A DNA stretch of 64,000 nt from Prosthecobacter sp. Lineage in GTDB: Bacteria; Verrucomicrobiota; Verrucomicrobiia; Verrucomicrobiales; Verrucomicrobiaceae. Under the pieces are notes generated by a model. That model did not search any database, was not told the origin of the DNA, and saw only the letters and a program-made list of their open reading frames with translations. The stretch covers positions 1 through 64,000 of the forward strand of contig JAIPJY010000027.1 in NCBI GenBank assembly GCA_021733925.1, in the 5' to 3' direction. Both the position numbers and the translations under genes were made by a program. Shown piece after piece: positions 48,544-57,509 of this stretch (positions are counted from its first letter, which is position 1; each line of letters begins with the position of its first letter).

Positions 48544-50064
48544 TCACTTTGCGAGCACCGCGATCTCTGCATCGCTCAGGGCACGGTCCCAGAGGGCGAA
48601 TTCGTCCATGGCGCCGCTGAGATGGCGGATGGCGACGCCGCCGGAACTGCGACGGTCGTTCCAGTTGCCGAGTTCGGCGATGCCGATCTTCAGGGCCTCG
48701 GTGTCATTCAGAGCGGAGCGTGTCAGCAGTTCGCCATTGGCGTAGTGGCGCACTTCCTTGGTGGCGGGATCAAAGACGACGGCCAGATGGGTCCAGCGGC
48801 CAAAGCGTTCCGGGGTAAAGAGGACGGGGGTGTCGTGGTCGGCATGGTGGGCACCGTGACTGCCGGCGATGCCGAGCCGCACTTTGCCTTCCCGGGTGAT
48901 CTGCCAGTGGACTTTGCGGTCGCCCCAGCTTTCGGACATGAAGAGTGAGTTGAAGGTGCGGTCGAGGCCGTTGACGCGCACCCAGACGGCAATCGTCAGG
49001 GTTTTCGTTTCGCCGGGAATGTTCAGCCGCACGCGGTCGCTCACGTTGCGGAATTCGAGAGCGCGCTTACCCGGCCAGCGGCCCGTCGTCCAGGAAGCGC
49101 CGACGATGCTGCCGTCAGAGATCTGGGTGCCGTTCATCGCGTGATTGCGCAGCGAGCGCGAGCCTTCGTCGTCCTGGAAATCAAAGCGCAGGAGCAGTCC
49201 GGCATCGGCGTTCAGCTTGGAGCTAAAGCCCAGCCATTTTTCGAACTGGAAACGTTGGGAGATCGCGCTGCGCGCGTCCAGCTCGTTGAGCGAGGCAAAG
49301 CTGGATGCATTCGCGGAAAGCATGGCGGTGTTGCCTGCGATCGCCATGGCCTGGCCTTCCTTGAGGGACTTCATGGTCACATCAGGCTGATGCAGCTCCA
49401 CCTCGCCTTTGAACACATGCACCTCCTCATTCGCAGCGCTCACATCCAGTCCGAACTCCGTGCCGAGATCGACGATGGTGCCTTTGGGCGTGTTGATGCG
49501 GAAGCCTTTCGCCTGCGGTGGCACCTGAGCACTGAGTTTGCCATGCGTGCAGGTCGCTTCGCCGGAAGACACGAGCTGCAATTCGGCGGGGCCTTCGATC
49601 AAGACGCGAGCACCTTGATAAAACTCGATCTGGGCGATGCCCGATTTCAGTTTGAGCCAGCCCGGCGAGAGCGGCGTGCCGGGGGTGATGGTGGCAGATT
49701 CCCATTCCAGATTCACCCCGCGCGTCAGCACGGCCACGGAGGCCGTCGTTTCCTCGGTCTCGGGCCGCAGGTCCAGTGCGGCATTCATCAACCAAGTACC
49801 CAGCAGGGTGATGCAGGCGGCCATGGCCGCCACGCTGGTGACGGTGGCGAAGGTGAAGCGGCGCTTGGGCAGAAGCGCGGGACGGATGATGTTGTCTGCC
49901 ACCAGTGGCTTCGTGGCGCGCAGCATGGCATCCATGTCGAACTGCTGGAGCAGGCGCTCGCCCAGCTCCGGTTGCGCTTGCAGCAGCTCGTGCAACTCCT
50001 CCGCCTCGGCGGTGGTGAGCGTGCCTTCGAGGTAGTGCTGGATCAAAGTGTCGGTGTCAGGCAT
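48544..50064 (-). CDS. FecR-like/LamG membrane protein
   Basis: Encodes 506 residues: an N-terminal anti-sigma-like zinc-free helical part (about 1-60), a transmembrane helix (about 65-85, FATVTSVAAMAACITLLGTW), a FecR domain (about 95-240; FRINTPKGTIVDLGTEFGLDV), and a LamG/concanavalin-like C-terminal domain (about 300-505; LTIAVWVRVNGLDR, MDEFALWDRALSDAEI). In PVC bacteria such proteins follow an ECF sigma factor and link surface ligand binding to sigma control. The ATG at 50064 (MPDTDTLIQHYLEG) is the standard start; upstream open codons lie in a repeat. Confidence 0.85.
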   Translation of the reverse strand: MPDTDTLIQHYLEGTLTTAEAEELHELLQAQPELGERLLQQFDMDAMLRATKPLVADNIIRPALLPKRRFTFATVTSVAAMAACITLLGTWLMNAALDLRPETEETTASVAVLTRGVNLEWESATITPGTPLSPGWLKLKSGIAQIEFYQGARVLIEGPAELQLVSSGEATCTHGKLSAQVPPQAKGFRINTPKGTIVDLGTEFGLDVSAANEEVHVFKGEVELHQPDVTMKSLKEGQAMAIAGNTAMLSANASSFASLNELDARSAISQRFQFEKWLGFSSKLNADAGLLLRFDFQDDEGSRSLRNHAMNGTQISDGSIVGASWTTGRWPGKRALEFRNVSDRVRLNIPGETKTLTIAVWVRVNGLDRTFNSLFMSESWGDRKVHWQITREGKVRLGIAGSHGAHHADHDTPVLFTPERFGRWTHLAVVFDPATKEVRHYANGELLTRSALNDTEALKIGIAELGNWNDRRSSGGVAIRHLSGAMDEFALWDRALSDAEIAVLAK

Positions 50065-50154
50065 GTGCGGGACGCTTAGTGAAAGCGGTGTTTCGTTCGT
50101 TGTTGGCACTCCACCCGCAAAGCCAGTGCGGCTCCGCTGAGGAAACCGCGCCAG

Positions 50155-50321
50155 GAGCGCGGACCTCCGAGTCCGCAGCGGGTCGCTTCCTCGAAGCGGG
50201 TGTCGTTGCATGTAGAAACACCGGAAGCACGAAGACTTCAGGGACGAGAGAGCTATTGCGGCAGGGAGGATTCGGAGCCGCGTGTTTTTGCGGTGTGCTG
50301 CGGACTCGGAGGTCCGCGCTC
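50155..50321. repeat. 25-bp inverted repeat between sigma factor and FecR genes
   Basis: The arm at 50155-50179 is the exact reverse complement of 50297-50321, with a 117-base spacer. Each arm also contains its own small palindrome (GCGGAC/GTCCGC around CTCCGA). It occupies the gap between the sigma factor stop and FecR start and would make a large stem on the transcript. It looks like an interspersed REP-type element. Confidence 0.65.
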
Positions 50322-50357
50322 CTCAAGCGCTGGGCGCTTAACCGACTGTCATTCTTC

Positions 50358-50891
50358 TCAAACATGTGCGGGACCTCCCTGGTTAGACGAGCGCTCGATG
50401 CACTCGCGCAGTTTTTCGCGCACGCGGGAGAGGGCGCGGCAGACGGTGTCCGCCTTCATGTTGATCTGATCGGCGATCTGCGGCGTGCCGATGTCGTTGT
50501 AATAGTAGAGCTCCACCAGTTCGCGGCTTTTCTCCGGCAGCTTTTGCAGGCAGGTGCGCAGCACGCTGATCTCCTCCTCATAGCGTGGCGGTGCCTCGCG
50601 TTCCTCAGCCAGCAGGCGGATGTGATCTGCGAGTTTTTGCACCACCTCGGGCTGCTGCCGTGTGCGCTCGCGCCACTGCCGCATGGCGATATGCCGCGTC
50701 ATCGTCGCCAGCAGCGGCCGTGCATCCGTGCTCAGGTCCCACTGAGACTCCTTCGCCATGAACTCCAAAAACACCTGCTGCGCGATGTCCTCCATCAGCC
50801 CCGGCCAGGGCGCATACTTCAGCGCTACGCCCCTCACAAAATCGTGATGGGCGAGGAAAACCTGCGCGGCCTGGGTCTCATGCGTGTTCAT
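50358..50891 (-). CDS. ECF-type sigma-70-family RNA polymerase sigma factor
   Basis: Encodes 177 residues. Region 2 is FVRGVALKYAPWPGLMEDIAQQVFLEFM and RPLLATMTRHIAMRQWRER; region 4 is SRELVELYYYNDIGTPQIADQINMKADTVCRALSRVREKL with a clear HTH. It belongs to the PVC/Planctomycete-type short ECF group that pairs with FecR/LamG partners, here the downstream gene 293 bases away. The start at 50891 is an ATG with no strong Shine-Dalgarno. Confidence 0.9.
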   Translation of the reverse strand: MNTHETQAAQVFLAHHDFVRGVALKYAPWPGLMEDIAQQVFLEFMAKESQWDLSTDARPLLATMTRHIAMRQWRERTRQQPEVVQKLADHIRLLAEEREAPPRYEEEISVLRTCLQKLPEKSRELVELYYYNDIGTPQIADQINMKADTVCRALSRVREKLRECIERSSNQGGPAHV

Positions 50892-50948
50892 GCGTCTGGC
50901 AGTATCTCACGCGGGAAGGGGAAACCGGACAGGGTTTTTCCGACTGCC

Positions 50949-51368
50949 TCAAGGATTCGCGGCGAGCCAGTCAGTCGGAGTGACGCCTCCCGCACGTTGC
51001 AGATGCTCGTTGTCCCACGAGATCAGCGGGCTCTGGCTTTGTTGGGCGACAGTGGCATAGAGCGCGTCGGCACCTCGGAGAAACTGGCGGGTGCCGATGC
51101 TCTCCGTTGCAGTCAAAAACGCAGTGTCCATGGCAACCTCCGAAGTAACCATTCGATTCATGAGCGAATGTGTCAATTGCTGTGCCAGCGTACCATCGCG
51201 CAGTCGACGAGCCAGCGCACACGCAACCTCGGTTTTGCCAAAGGCTGGTTGTATCACTGCGATACCATCCGCAACGACTTTACGCAGGAGATCACGGCTT
51301 TGCAGATGGAACTTGTCCGTCACATCTGCTGCGGCGATCCAAACGCTGGCATCAATCGTCAAGCTCAC
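50949..51368 (-). CDS. PIN-domain VapC-like toxin
   Basis: Encodes 139 residues with SLTIDASVWIAAADV (first Asp), KTEVACALARRL (Glu), RGADALYATVA (Asp in the RGxDAxY block) and SPLISWDNEH (final Asp). Probable Mg-dependent RNase toxin. It overlaps the antitoxin gene by 4 bases (ATGA) and ends 58 bases before the sigma factor start. Confidence 0.85.
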   Translation of the reverse strand: MSLTIDASVWIAAADVTDKFHLQSRDLLRKVVADGIAVIQPAFGKTEVACALARRLRDGTLAQQLTHSLMNRMVTSEVAMDTAFLTATESIGTRQFLRGADALYATVAQQSQSPLISWDNEHLQRAGGVTPTDWLAANP

Positions 51369-51643
51369 GCGTTCTCAAGCCGGTTACGGTCTTGCATGAG
51401 AAGCTCCCGCGCCGATGGTCCTGCTGAAGCACGAGAGACCGCCTCGTCCGCCGAGCGGAACCAATCTTCCAGCCAATGCGCATCCGCAGGCTGTGCCGCT
51501 GTCGGAACGGATGCATCCTTTTCATCAACCAGCCAACGCTCGTAGAGTTCAACAGTCACTTCAGGCATGCGGCGCCCAAGCGAAGCGGCACGACCGGTCA
51601 CTTTCTTGTAGAGATCATCTGGGATGTCGATCACGGCAGTCAT
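51365..51643 (-). CDS. VapB-like antitoxin
   Basis: Encodes 92 residues: TAVIDIPDDLYKKVTGRAASLGRRMPEVTVELYERWL forms a short ribbon-helix-helix-like DNA-binding start, followed by an acidic tail (WLEDWFRSADEAVSRASAG) that would wrap the toxin. The ATG at 51643 is preferred to 51694, whose extra residues are non-conserved. Confidence 0.8.
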   Translation of the reverse strand: MTAVIDIPDDLYKKVTGRAASLGRRMPEVTVELYERWLVDEKDASVPTAAQPADAHWLEDWFRSADEAVSRASAGPSARELLMQDRNRLENA

Positions 51644-51700
51644 GGACCAAGTGTCCTTCACCGACGAACCCGTGTCAACCTTGCCCGGCGGCATAGCCCC

Positions 51701-52327
51701 CTACGCCAACACAAAATCCCGCATCGTGCTGAGCATGATGACGACGGAGCAGGCGCCGGCGTCGGGGAAGCCGAGGCAGGCTTCGCCGAGGGTTTTGGCG
51801 CGTCCGAATTGGGCGATCATGGCCTTGCTGGCTTCTTTGCCGGCTTCGGCTGCTGCGGCGACGGCGGTCAGTGCTGCGGTGAGTGAGAGGGCGACGGATT
51901 CGCGGGCTTTGGTAGCGGCGGGGGCGAGGGCGTCGATCATGGTTTTGTCGCCGGGCTTGGCACCACCGCGTTTCATGACGCCTTCGAGCGCGGCTTCGAG
52001 CAGGAGTGCGAGAGCTTCGGCATCGAAGGCCGGACGCCCGGCGAGGGCCTTGCCACCGGCGCGGTAAACGGTGCCGAAGAGGGCACCGGAAGCGCCGCCC
52101 ATGCTGGTCATCATCGCGGTGCCGGTGGTGACGAAAACCTGCTCCACGCTGGCGGGATCCATGGGCTCAAGCTGGGCTTTGACGGCCTCCATGCCGCGCT
52201 TCATGCCGAGGCCGTGGTCGCCATCGCCGAGATCGCGGTCGGCTTGGGAGAGCATGGGTTCAGCGGCGATGATGGCATCGGCGACTTGCAGCATCATGAG
52301 CCGCACCTGGTTGGAGTTGAGTTGCAT
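51701..52327 (-). CDS. DhaL-type dihydroxyacetone kinase subunit
   Basis: Encodes 208 residues of the DhaL fold: ADRDLGDGDHGLGMKRGMEAV carries the Mg-ATP/ADP Asp residues, then TSMGGASGALFGTVYRAGG and GDKTMIDALAPA. DhaL binds nucleotide and works with DhaK to phosphorylate dihydroxyacetone or related ketoses. No DhaK is adjacent; it follows the LsrF-like aldolase by 73 bases, so it may serve a sugar-phosphate step made by that operon. The ATG at 52327 is used because longer starts are Arg/Ser-rich and non-conserved. Confidence 0.85.
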   Translation of the reverse strand: MQLNSNQVRLMMLQVADAIIAAEPMLSQADRDLGDGDHGLGMKRGMEAVKAQLEPMDPASVEQVFVTTGTAMMTSMGGASGALFGTVYRAGGKALAGRPAFDAEALALLLEAALEGVMKRGGAKPGDKTMIDALAPAATKARESVALSLTAALTAVAAAAEAGKEASKAMIAQFGRAKTLGEACLGFPDAGACSVVIMLSTMRDFVLA

Positions 52328-52400
52328 GGAAGGAGAAAAAGCGGAGGTGGATGGGGAAGGGGGATCTGGCTGATCCCCCTTCTTAGAATGACGTTTGGGA

Positions 52401-53369
52401 CTACTTCTTGCGCAGCTCCTTTTTCTTGAGGTCGTTGTACATTTCGAAGGCCTTGTTCGCATTGAGGCCGCCGTGGACGACGCCTTGGACGGCCTGCATC
52501 ATCGACACCGGAGCATCGCTCTGGAAGATATTGCGGCCCATGTCCACGCCGCTGGCACCCTGCTTGATGGCGTTGGCGCACATCTTCAGCGCGTCGAGCT
52601 CAGGCAGCTTCTTGCCACCGGCGATCACGATCGGCACTGGGCAGCAGCTCGTCACCGTTTCGAATTCTTTTTCGGTGTAGTAGCACTTCACCACGTTCGC
52701 GCCGAGTTCCGCCATGATGCGGGTGGCCAGGCGGAAATACTGCGGGGTGCGTGCCATGGCACGGCCCACGGCGGTCACGCCCATGACGGCGATGCCGTAG
52801 CGGCTGGCGGCATCGACGAGGTCGGTGAGGTTTTTCAGGGACTGGCGCTCATAGGCGCTGCCGATGAAGACCTGCACGGCGAGGATGCTGGCGTTGAGGC
52901 GGATGGCTTCTTCGATGTTGAGGGCGGTGCTCTCGTTGGAGAGGGGCTCAAAGCCGGGGCGGGCAAATTTGGCCTTCTTGCCGTCGATCTCGCCTTCCCA
53001 CTCTTCCATCGGGCTGATCATCGAGGTGCCGCCGGAGGCGCGCAGGGCGATGGCCTTGGTGGTAGATGCAGGAATCACGGAGCGCTGGATGCCGCGGGTG
53101 AGCATGAGGCAGTCTGCGTAGGGGGCGAGGGGGAGGATGGTCTGGTCCACGCGCTCCAGGCCGGTAGTCGGGCCCTGGAAGTAGCCGTGGTCAAAGGCGA
53201 GCATGACGGTGCGGCCATCCTTGGGATTGAACACTTTAGCGAGGCGGTTTTTGAGGCCCCAGTCGTACTGGTGGCAGCCCTTGAGGAAGAAGCCGGGGGC
53301 CTCCTGGGGGACGTCGGTGAAGAATTCCTTTTCCTTCTTGTCTGCTGCGCTGGTTTGGATGTCGGCCAT
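52401..53369 (-). CDS. LsrF-like class I aldolase/thiolase
   Basis: Encodes 322 residues of the DeoC/LacD-LsrF group: [28 protein letters not shown], and [14 protein letters not shown] with a candidate Schiff-base Lys, then IVIAGGKKL and [10 protein letters not shown] phosphate loop. LsrF degrades phosphorylated autoinducer-2; relatives cleave other phospho-sugars, so specificity is uncertain. Start [15 protein letters not shown] at 53369. First gene of the LsrF-DhaL unit, divergent from an AraC regulator. Confidence 0.85.
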   Translation of the reverse strand: MADIQTSAADKKEKEFFTDVPQEAPGFFLKGCHQYDWGLKNRLAKVFNPKDGRTVMLAFDHGYFQGPTTGLERVDQTILPLAPYADCLMLTRGIQRSVIPASTTKAIALRASGGTSMISPMEEWEGEIDGKKAKFARPGFEPLSNESTALNIEEAIRLNASILAVQVFIGSAYERQSLKNLTDLVDAASRYGIAVMGVTAVGRAMARTPQYFRLATRIMAELGANVVKCYYTEKEFETVTSCCPVPIVIAGGKKLPELDALKMCANAIKQGASGVDMGRNIFQSDAPVSMMQAVQGVVHGGLNANKAFEMYNDLKKKELRKK

Positions 53370-53460
53370 GGTAAGTATAATTTTGGTTGAGGCTGAAGCC
53401 ATAGGCAGTCGGTGCTTGCCGTCCATGGACATGCTCGCCAGATTTGTGTCGGATTTCGCA

Positions 53461-54297
53461 ATGGCCATGAAAAAGGACAGCATTCTCAGCCTCGTGCCCG
53501 CCGGCTCTGCGCATCGCGTGCAGGGTCAGCGGACTGTGGCGCTGCCGGGGGTGACGGTGGATATTTTGACCACGCGCAAGATCGAACTGCAGCAGTGGGA
53601 GCTGAGGCGGCTGAATGATCCCTATTGGAGGCTGTACTGGCCGGTGAGTCCGGGAGGGGTGGTGGAAATTGGTGGTGAGAAGACGCAACTTGAGCCGGGC
53701 TTCATGTATCTGATTCCGCCACACACGACTTTCAGCACGACGACGAGCCGGCCGTTCAGCAAGTGGTATGCGCATTTCAATCTGGGGCCGCTGGCGGACC
53801 GGGCGGCGCCGGGCATTCATTGTTTTCCCACCAACGCGCTGATGCAGAGTCTGATTCCCGGGCTGATCAAGATGAGCAAGGAGAAGGTGGCGGTGAGGTT
53901 TCCGTGGCCCACGATCCAGCTTGTTATTGCCGCGGTGGAATGCCTGCCGGAGAGCGTGTGGGAGAAGCAGCATCTGGATGCGCGGGTGCTGCGGGCGATG
54001 GAGTTCATGCACCAGCATCACGGGCTCAAACTGACTGCGGAGCAGGTGGCCAAGCATGCGGGGCTGAGCCTGCGGAATTTGAACCATCTCTTTCAGCAGG
54101 AACTGCAGCAGCCGCCGATGCGGGTGCTGCTGGACTACCGGCTGGATGAGGCCTGCCGCAAGCTGAGGCACACGAAGGAGAGCATCGAAACCATTTCCGA
54201 GCAATGCGGGCTGACGAACCGGTACTACTTCAGCCGCATGCTGAGGCAGTACCGGAATACCTCGCCGGCGACGTATCGGGAGGAGAGCTGGGCGTGA
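53461..54297 (+). CDS. AraC-family transcriptional regulator
   Basis: Encodes 278 residues: a cupin-like ligand-binding N-terminus (about 15-110; [24 protein letters not shown]) and C-terminal double HTH (about 180-275; [23 protein letters not shown] and [23 protein letters not shown]). It faces away from the LsrF/DhaL genes and probably activates them in response to a sugar. Start ATG at 53461 or 53467; longer ones overlap the divergent gene. Convergent and abutting with sulfatase H. Confidence 0.9.
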   Translation: MAMKKDSILSLVPAGSAHRVQGQRTVALPGVTVDILTTRKIELQQWELRRLNDPYWRLYWPVSPGGVVEIGGEKTQLEPGFMYLIPPHTTFSTTTSRPFSKWYAHFNLGPLADRAAPGIHCFPTNALMQSLIPGLIKMSKEKVAVRFPWPTIQLVIAAVECLPESVWEKQHLDARVLRAMEFMHQHHGLKLTAEQVAKHAGLSLRNLNHLFQQELQQPPMRVLLDYRLDEACRKLRHTKESIETISEQCGLTNRYYFSRMLRQYRNTSPATYREESWA

Positions 54298-55827
54298 TCA
54301 GGGAAGCTGGGGCTTCACTGGTGTGGTGGTGCCTTTTTCGACGGGATAAACGGCGTGCTGGGCTTCGAGTCCGGCGATGAGGCCCTGCATGAGGCGTTTG
54401 AGTTCAGCGGGGTTGGTTGTGGCGAGGTTCATTTGTTCGAAGGGGTCGTCCTTCAGGTTGTAGAGCTGGTAGTGGCTGCCTTCGGAGACTGCGGTGGGGA
54501 AGTAGTGGTAGATGACCTTCCATGCGCCATCGCGGTAGCTGGTGAAGTAGTTCGTGCGATGCGGGGAATGCGGGTAGTGCATGAGGAATTTTTCATCGCG
54601 GTTGCTGTCGGCTTTGCCGGTGAGCAGGGTGTCGAGGGGGCTGCCGTCGAGAGCGTGCTGCGCGGGTGTTTTGACATCGACGAGGCCGAGGACGGTCGGG
54701 AAGAGATCGTACACGGCGGCCTGCTGGCTCTGGATGGTGTTTGCGGCGATGGGCAGGCGCTGCTGATGAGGATTGGTGGCATCTGCCCTGGCCCAGGCGG
54801 CGATGAAGGGGACGCGCATGCCGCCTTCGTAGTGAGAGCCTTTTTTGCCGCGCAAGGGGGCGGCGCAGGCGACGGCGTGTTCGTTGCCGAGGGGGGCGTC
54901 GCTGCCGTTGTCGCCGAGGAAGAGGATGAGGGTGTTGTCGGCGACGCCGAGGGTATCGAGATGATCCATGATGTCGCCGAGGGACTTGTCCATGCCTTCG
55001 ATCAAGGTGGCAAAGGACTGGGCCGGAGCATCCTTGCCGCTGTCCTTGTAGTGGTCGGCGAAACGCGGGTCGGAATTGAACGGGGCGTGCACGGCATACT
55101 GCGCGAAGTAGAGGAAGAAGGGTTTCTTTTCCTTCACGGCATCGCTGAGGTGTGACTTGGCTTCCAGGGTGAGGGCCTCGGTGAGGAAGATGTCCTGGCC
55201 GTGGTATTTTTCGAGACCGGGAACAGCGGAGCTGCCGCGTTTGGCCTTCGCCTTGCCTTTGGCGGGGCGGTCGAAGTTTTCCTTGCCGTAGTAGCTGCCG
55301 GGGGCGCCGATGGAGCCGCCCGCCACATTGATGTCGAAGCCGATCTTCGAGGGATCTGCACCGTCAAAGGCACGTGGCGCGAAGTGGCCTTTGCCGACGT
55401 GGATGGTGCGGTAGCCTGCGCCCTCCATCAGGCCGGCGAGTGTGACATCGCCAGGATTGAGACCCTTCCAGTTCCAGTCGGGCGGGCCTTGAGGGCCGGC
55501 GTTGTCGTTGTCTGGATTGATCCAGTTCGTGGTGCGATGGCGTGCGGCGTTTTGGCCGGTCATGATGCTGATGCGCGTGGGCGAGCACACGCTCATGGCG
55601 CAGAAGTTGTTGAAGCGAACGCCCTTGGCGGCGAGACGCTCCATGTTGGGCGTGCGGTAGTGGTCATTGAGCGGGTAGCGCTTGGGCTTGCCCTCGGCAT
55701 CGGTCAGAAAGGGCAGCGATGTGTCCATCACGCCCATGTCATCGACCAGCATGATGACGATGTTGGGAGGCGGTGCGGCGAAGAGCTGCAACGCGAGGAA
55801 CGGGAGTGTCAGTAGAAAGCGCTTCAT
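54298..55827 (-). CDS. Sulfatase S1 family, Cys type (H)
   Basis: Encodes 509 residues: signal peptide (1-18), LVDDMGVMDTSLPF with an inserted loop, CSPTRISIMTG (Cys 81), GKGHFAPRAF in place of GKWHLG, and FLGDNGSDAPL. The GKGHF variant and the loop set it apart from the other seven. C-terminal LYNLKDDPFEQMNLA is typical. The ATG at 55827 starts the signal peptide; upstream codons overlap the divergent frameshifted gene. Confidence 0.9.
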   Translation of the reverse strand: MKRFLLTLPFLALQLFAAPPPNIVIMLVDDMGVMDTSLPFLTDAEGKPKRYPLNDHYRTPNMERLAAKGVRFNNFCAMSVCSPTRISIMTGQNAARHRTTNWINPDNDNAGPQGPPDWNWKGLNPGDVTLAGLMEGAGYRTIHVGKGHFAPRAFDGADPSKIGFDINVAGGSIGAPGSYYGKENFDRPAKGKAKAKRGSSAVPGLEKYHGQDIFLTEALTLEAKSHLSDAVKEKKPFFLYFAQYAVHAPFNSDPRFADHYKDSGKDAPAQSFATLIEGMDKSLGDIMDHLDTLGVADNTLILFLGDNGSDAPLGNEHAVACAAPLRGKKGSHYEGGMRVPFIAAWARADATNPHQQRLPIAANTIQSQQAAVYDLFPTVLGLVDVKTPAQHALDGSPLDTLLTGKADSNRDEKFLMHYPHSPHRTNYFTSYRDGAWKVIYHYFPTAVSEGSHYQLYNLKDDPFEQMNLATTNPAELKRLMQGLIAGLEAQHAVYPVEKGTTTPVKPQLP

Positions 55828-55887
55828 GGGACGATCCTTAACGAAGCGTGATGCCAGGTGTTGCAGACAAGAGAATCGCGCCAAGAT

Positions 55888-57101
55888 ATGAGCATGATGA
55901 ACGGAATGACTCGCAGACAAGTCTTGAAGCAGTGGGGTGGTGCCGGAATGGGCGCGATGGCTGGAACACGTTTGTTTGGTGTTGAGGCACCCACGTTGAT
56001 TGATGCTGCGGCTTGGAAAAAACAGGGGGAGATGTTTCGGCATTCGGGTGAACCGGCAGGCGGCTGGGTGCAGAATTTTACGAGCACGGTGGAACCGCTG
56101 GAAGATGAGCGGTGGCGGGTGTGGTCGAGCGTTTCAGTGCCCAAGACGGAGCTGAAGCAGATCGGTTATCATACCGGGAAAGTGGGGGCGAGTGGAAGCA
56201 TACGGTGGCGGTTTGCAGTGCGGGAGAGCCGGATCGCGACGCGGAGCTGGCGATTGGCGGACTGCCGGAAGGGTGGTTTCCTGTACAGCCGGTGACGCTG
56301 CGGCTGAAGGATGGAAGGACGCGGTTGTACTTCTGGGCGCATGGCAAGGGAGTCGTGCGTTACCTTGCGGCGGACAGTGAGGACGGGCGTGCGTTTAAGG
56401 TCGTGAATGCGCTGACACCGTGCCTTTATCATCCGGCGGACCGGGCGGTGGATGGCAAGGTGGCGGTGGAGGCTGGTCTGACGCATTTCATGAAGCGCAA
56501 AGCGGCTCCGGTAGAGGGTGAGATGCTCGCGCCTGCGGGGTTGCTATCCAATGACGCGACGAATGTGTATCAACTGCCTGACGGGAGTTTCGAAATGTAT
56601 TCGGTGGGACTTGTTGAGGTGGGCAAGGATGACCGGCGGTATGCGGCGCAGGACAACGTTCCCGGACTCGTGCGGGTGATCGAACGGTACACCAGCGCGG
56701 ATGGGCTGAACTGGGGAGGACGCCAGCGGGTGATCATGCCGGATGAGAAGGATCCGCAGGATTTGCAGTTTTATTATTTGTCTGTGACGCACACGGAGAA
56801 GGGGCGTGTGGGATTGCTGGGGCGTTACCGGCTGGATGCGCAGACCATTGACATTGAAGGCTGCTTTTCTGCGGATGGTATTACTTGGGAGCGTGCGCAG
56901 CGAGCGCCGTGGATTACGCGTGATGAGCCGGGGACCACGGCGGGGAGTTTTATTTTGCATGCGCCGCATGCGATGGTGCAGCGTGGTGTTTTATGGTATC
57001 TCTTTTATACCGGTGGAAATTTTGGGCACAATCATCGGGTGGCGCATGGAAAGGAGGATCGTGCGGTGATGCTGGCGACGTGTGAGGGGTTGTGGAAGTA
57101 G
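55888..57101 (+). pseudogene. Tat-exported five-bladed-propeller-like protein, frameshifted
   Basis: The first frame begins with a twin-arginine signal (MTRRQVLKQWGGAGMGAMAG) and codes about 100 residues, then loses similarity after KQIGYHTGKVG. From 56190 the adjacent frame continues with GEWKHTVAVCSAGEPDRDAEL to the stop at 57101. A single base missing from the G5 run at 56184-56188 (V-G-G-E if G6) rejoins both parts into about 400 residues. Repeats such as YTSADGLNW and FSADGITWERA fit a GH32/43/68-like propeller or BNR-type protein. Start ATG at 55888 or 55906. Either a disrupted gene or a sequencing slip. Confidence 0.65.
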
Positions 57102-57509
57102 GCTGGCAGAGGGGTGCGGATTTGGCGGGTGGGGACGTGCTTGAGTTTTGGGTGGGGCGGAGCGGTGATCGACTGGCAGGAGTGCCCATCGTACTTTTTT
57201 GCTGCGTTCGAGATGGGATGGAAGAAGAATCAGCGGTCCAGGTAGAACCAGGCGGCGTTTTGTGTCACCGCTACGCGGTTCCACGAAATTGGGAGACATG
57301 GGTGATTCGGTTCCGTGGGTTGGCACCCACGGCTACGGTTGTGTCAGCGCTACGCGCTTTCGGAAGGAGAGGCTTGCGACTTGAAGTATGCCATAAGATG
57401 CCATGAACTTGCCACGACCATTCGGCACAGGTTTTCAAACACCGCCTTGTTTAAGCTGTCGCGATGGATCGCGGCTTCGATCTGGGTCAGATTGAGGCGA
57501 GGTGGTGAA
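57102..57509. other. Gap with repeats and an amidohydrolase fragment
   Basis: Holds a 22-bp direct repeat (57261-57282 and 57340-57361, 19 matching), a perfect hairpin CCGTGGGT-TGGC-ACCCACGG at 57313-57332, and at 57449-57499 on the minus strand a frame RLNLTQIEAAIHRDSLN that mirrors the C-terminus of the amidohydrolase at 58467 (RLDLAQIEAMIHRDSLN). No complete gene was recognised. Confidence 0.6.

Noticed and set aside
57190-57230. Stretch resembling the 5S rRNA loop (CCATCCCATCTCGAACGCAG on the minus strand)
   Set aside because: Flanking helices cannot be drawn at the right lengths; only about 40 bases follow to the 3' pairing arm, far short of normal 5S rRNA, and no 23S or tRNA is near. 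It may be part of the local repeat.
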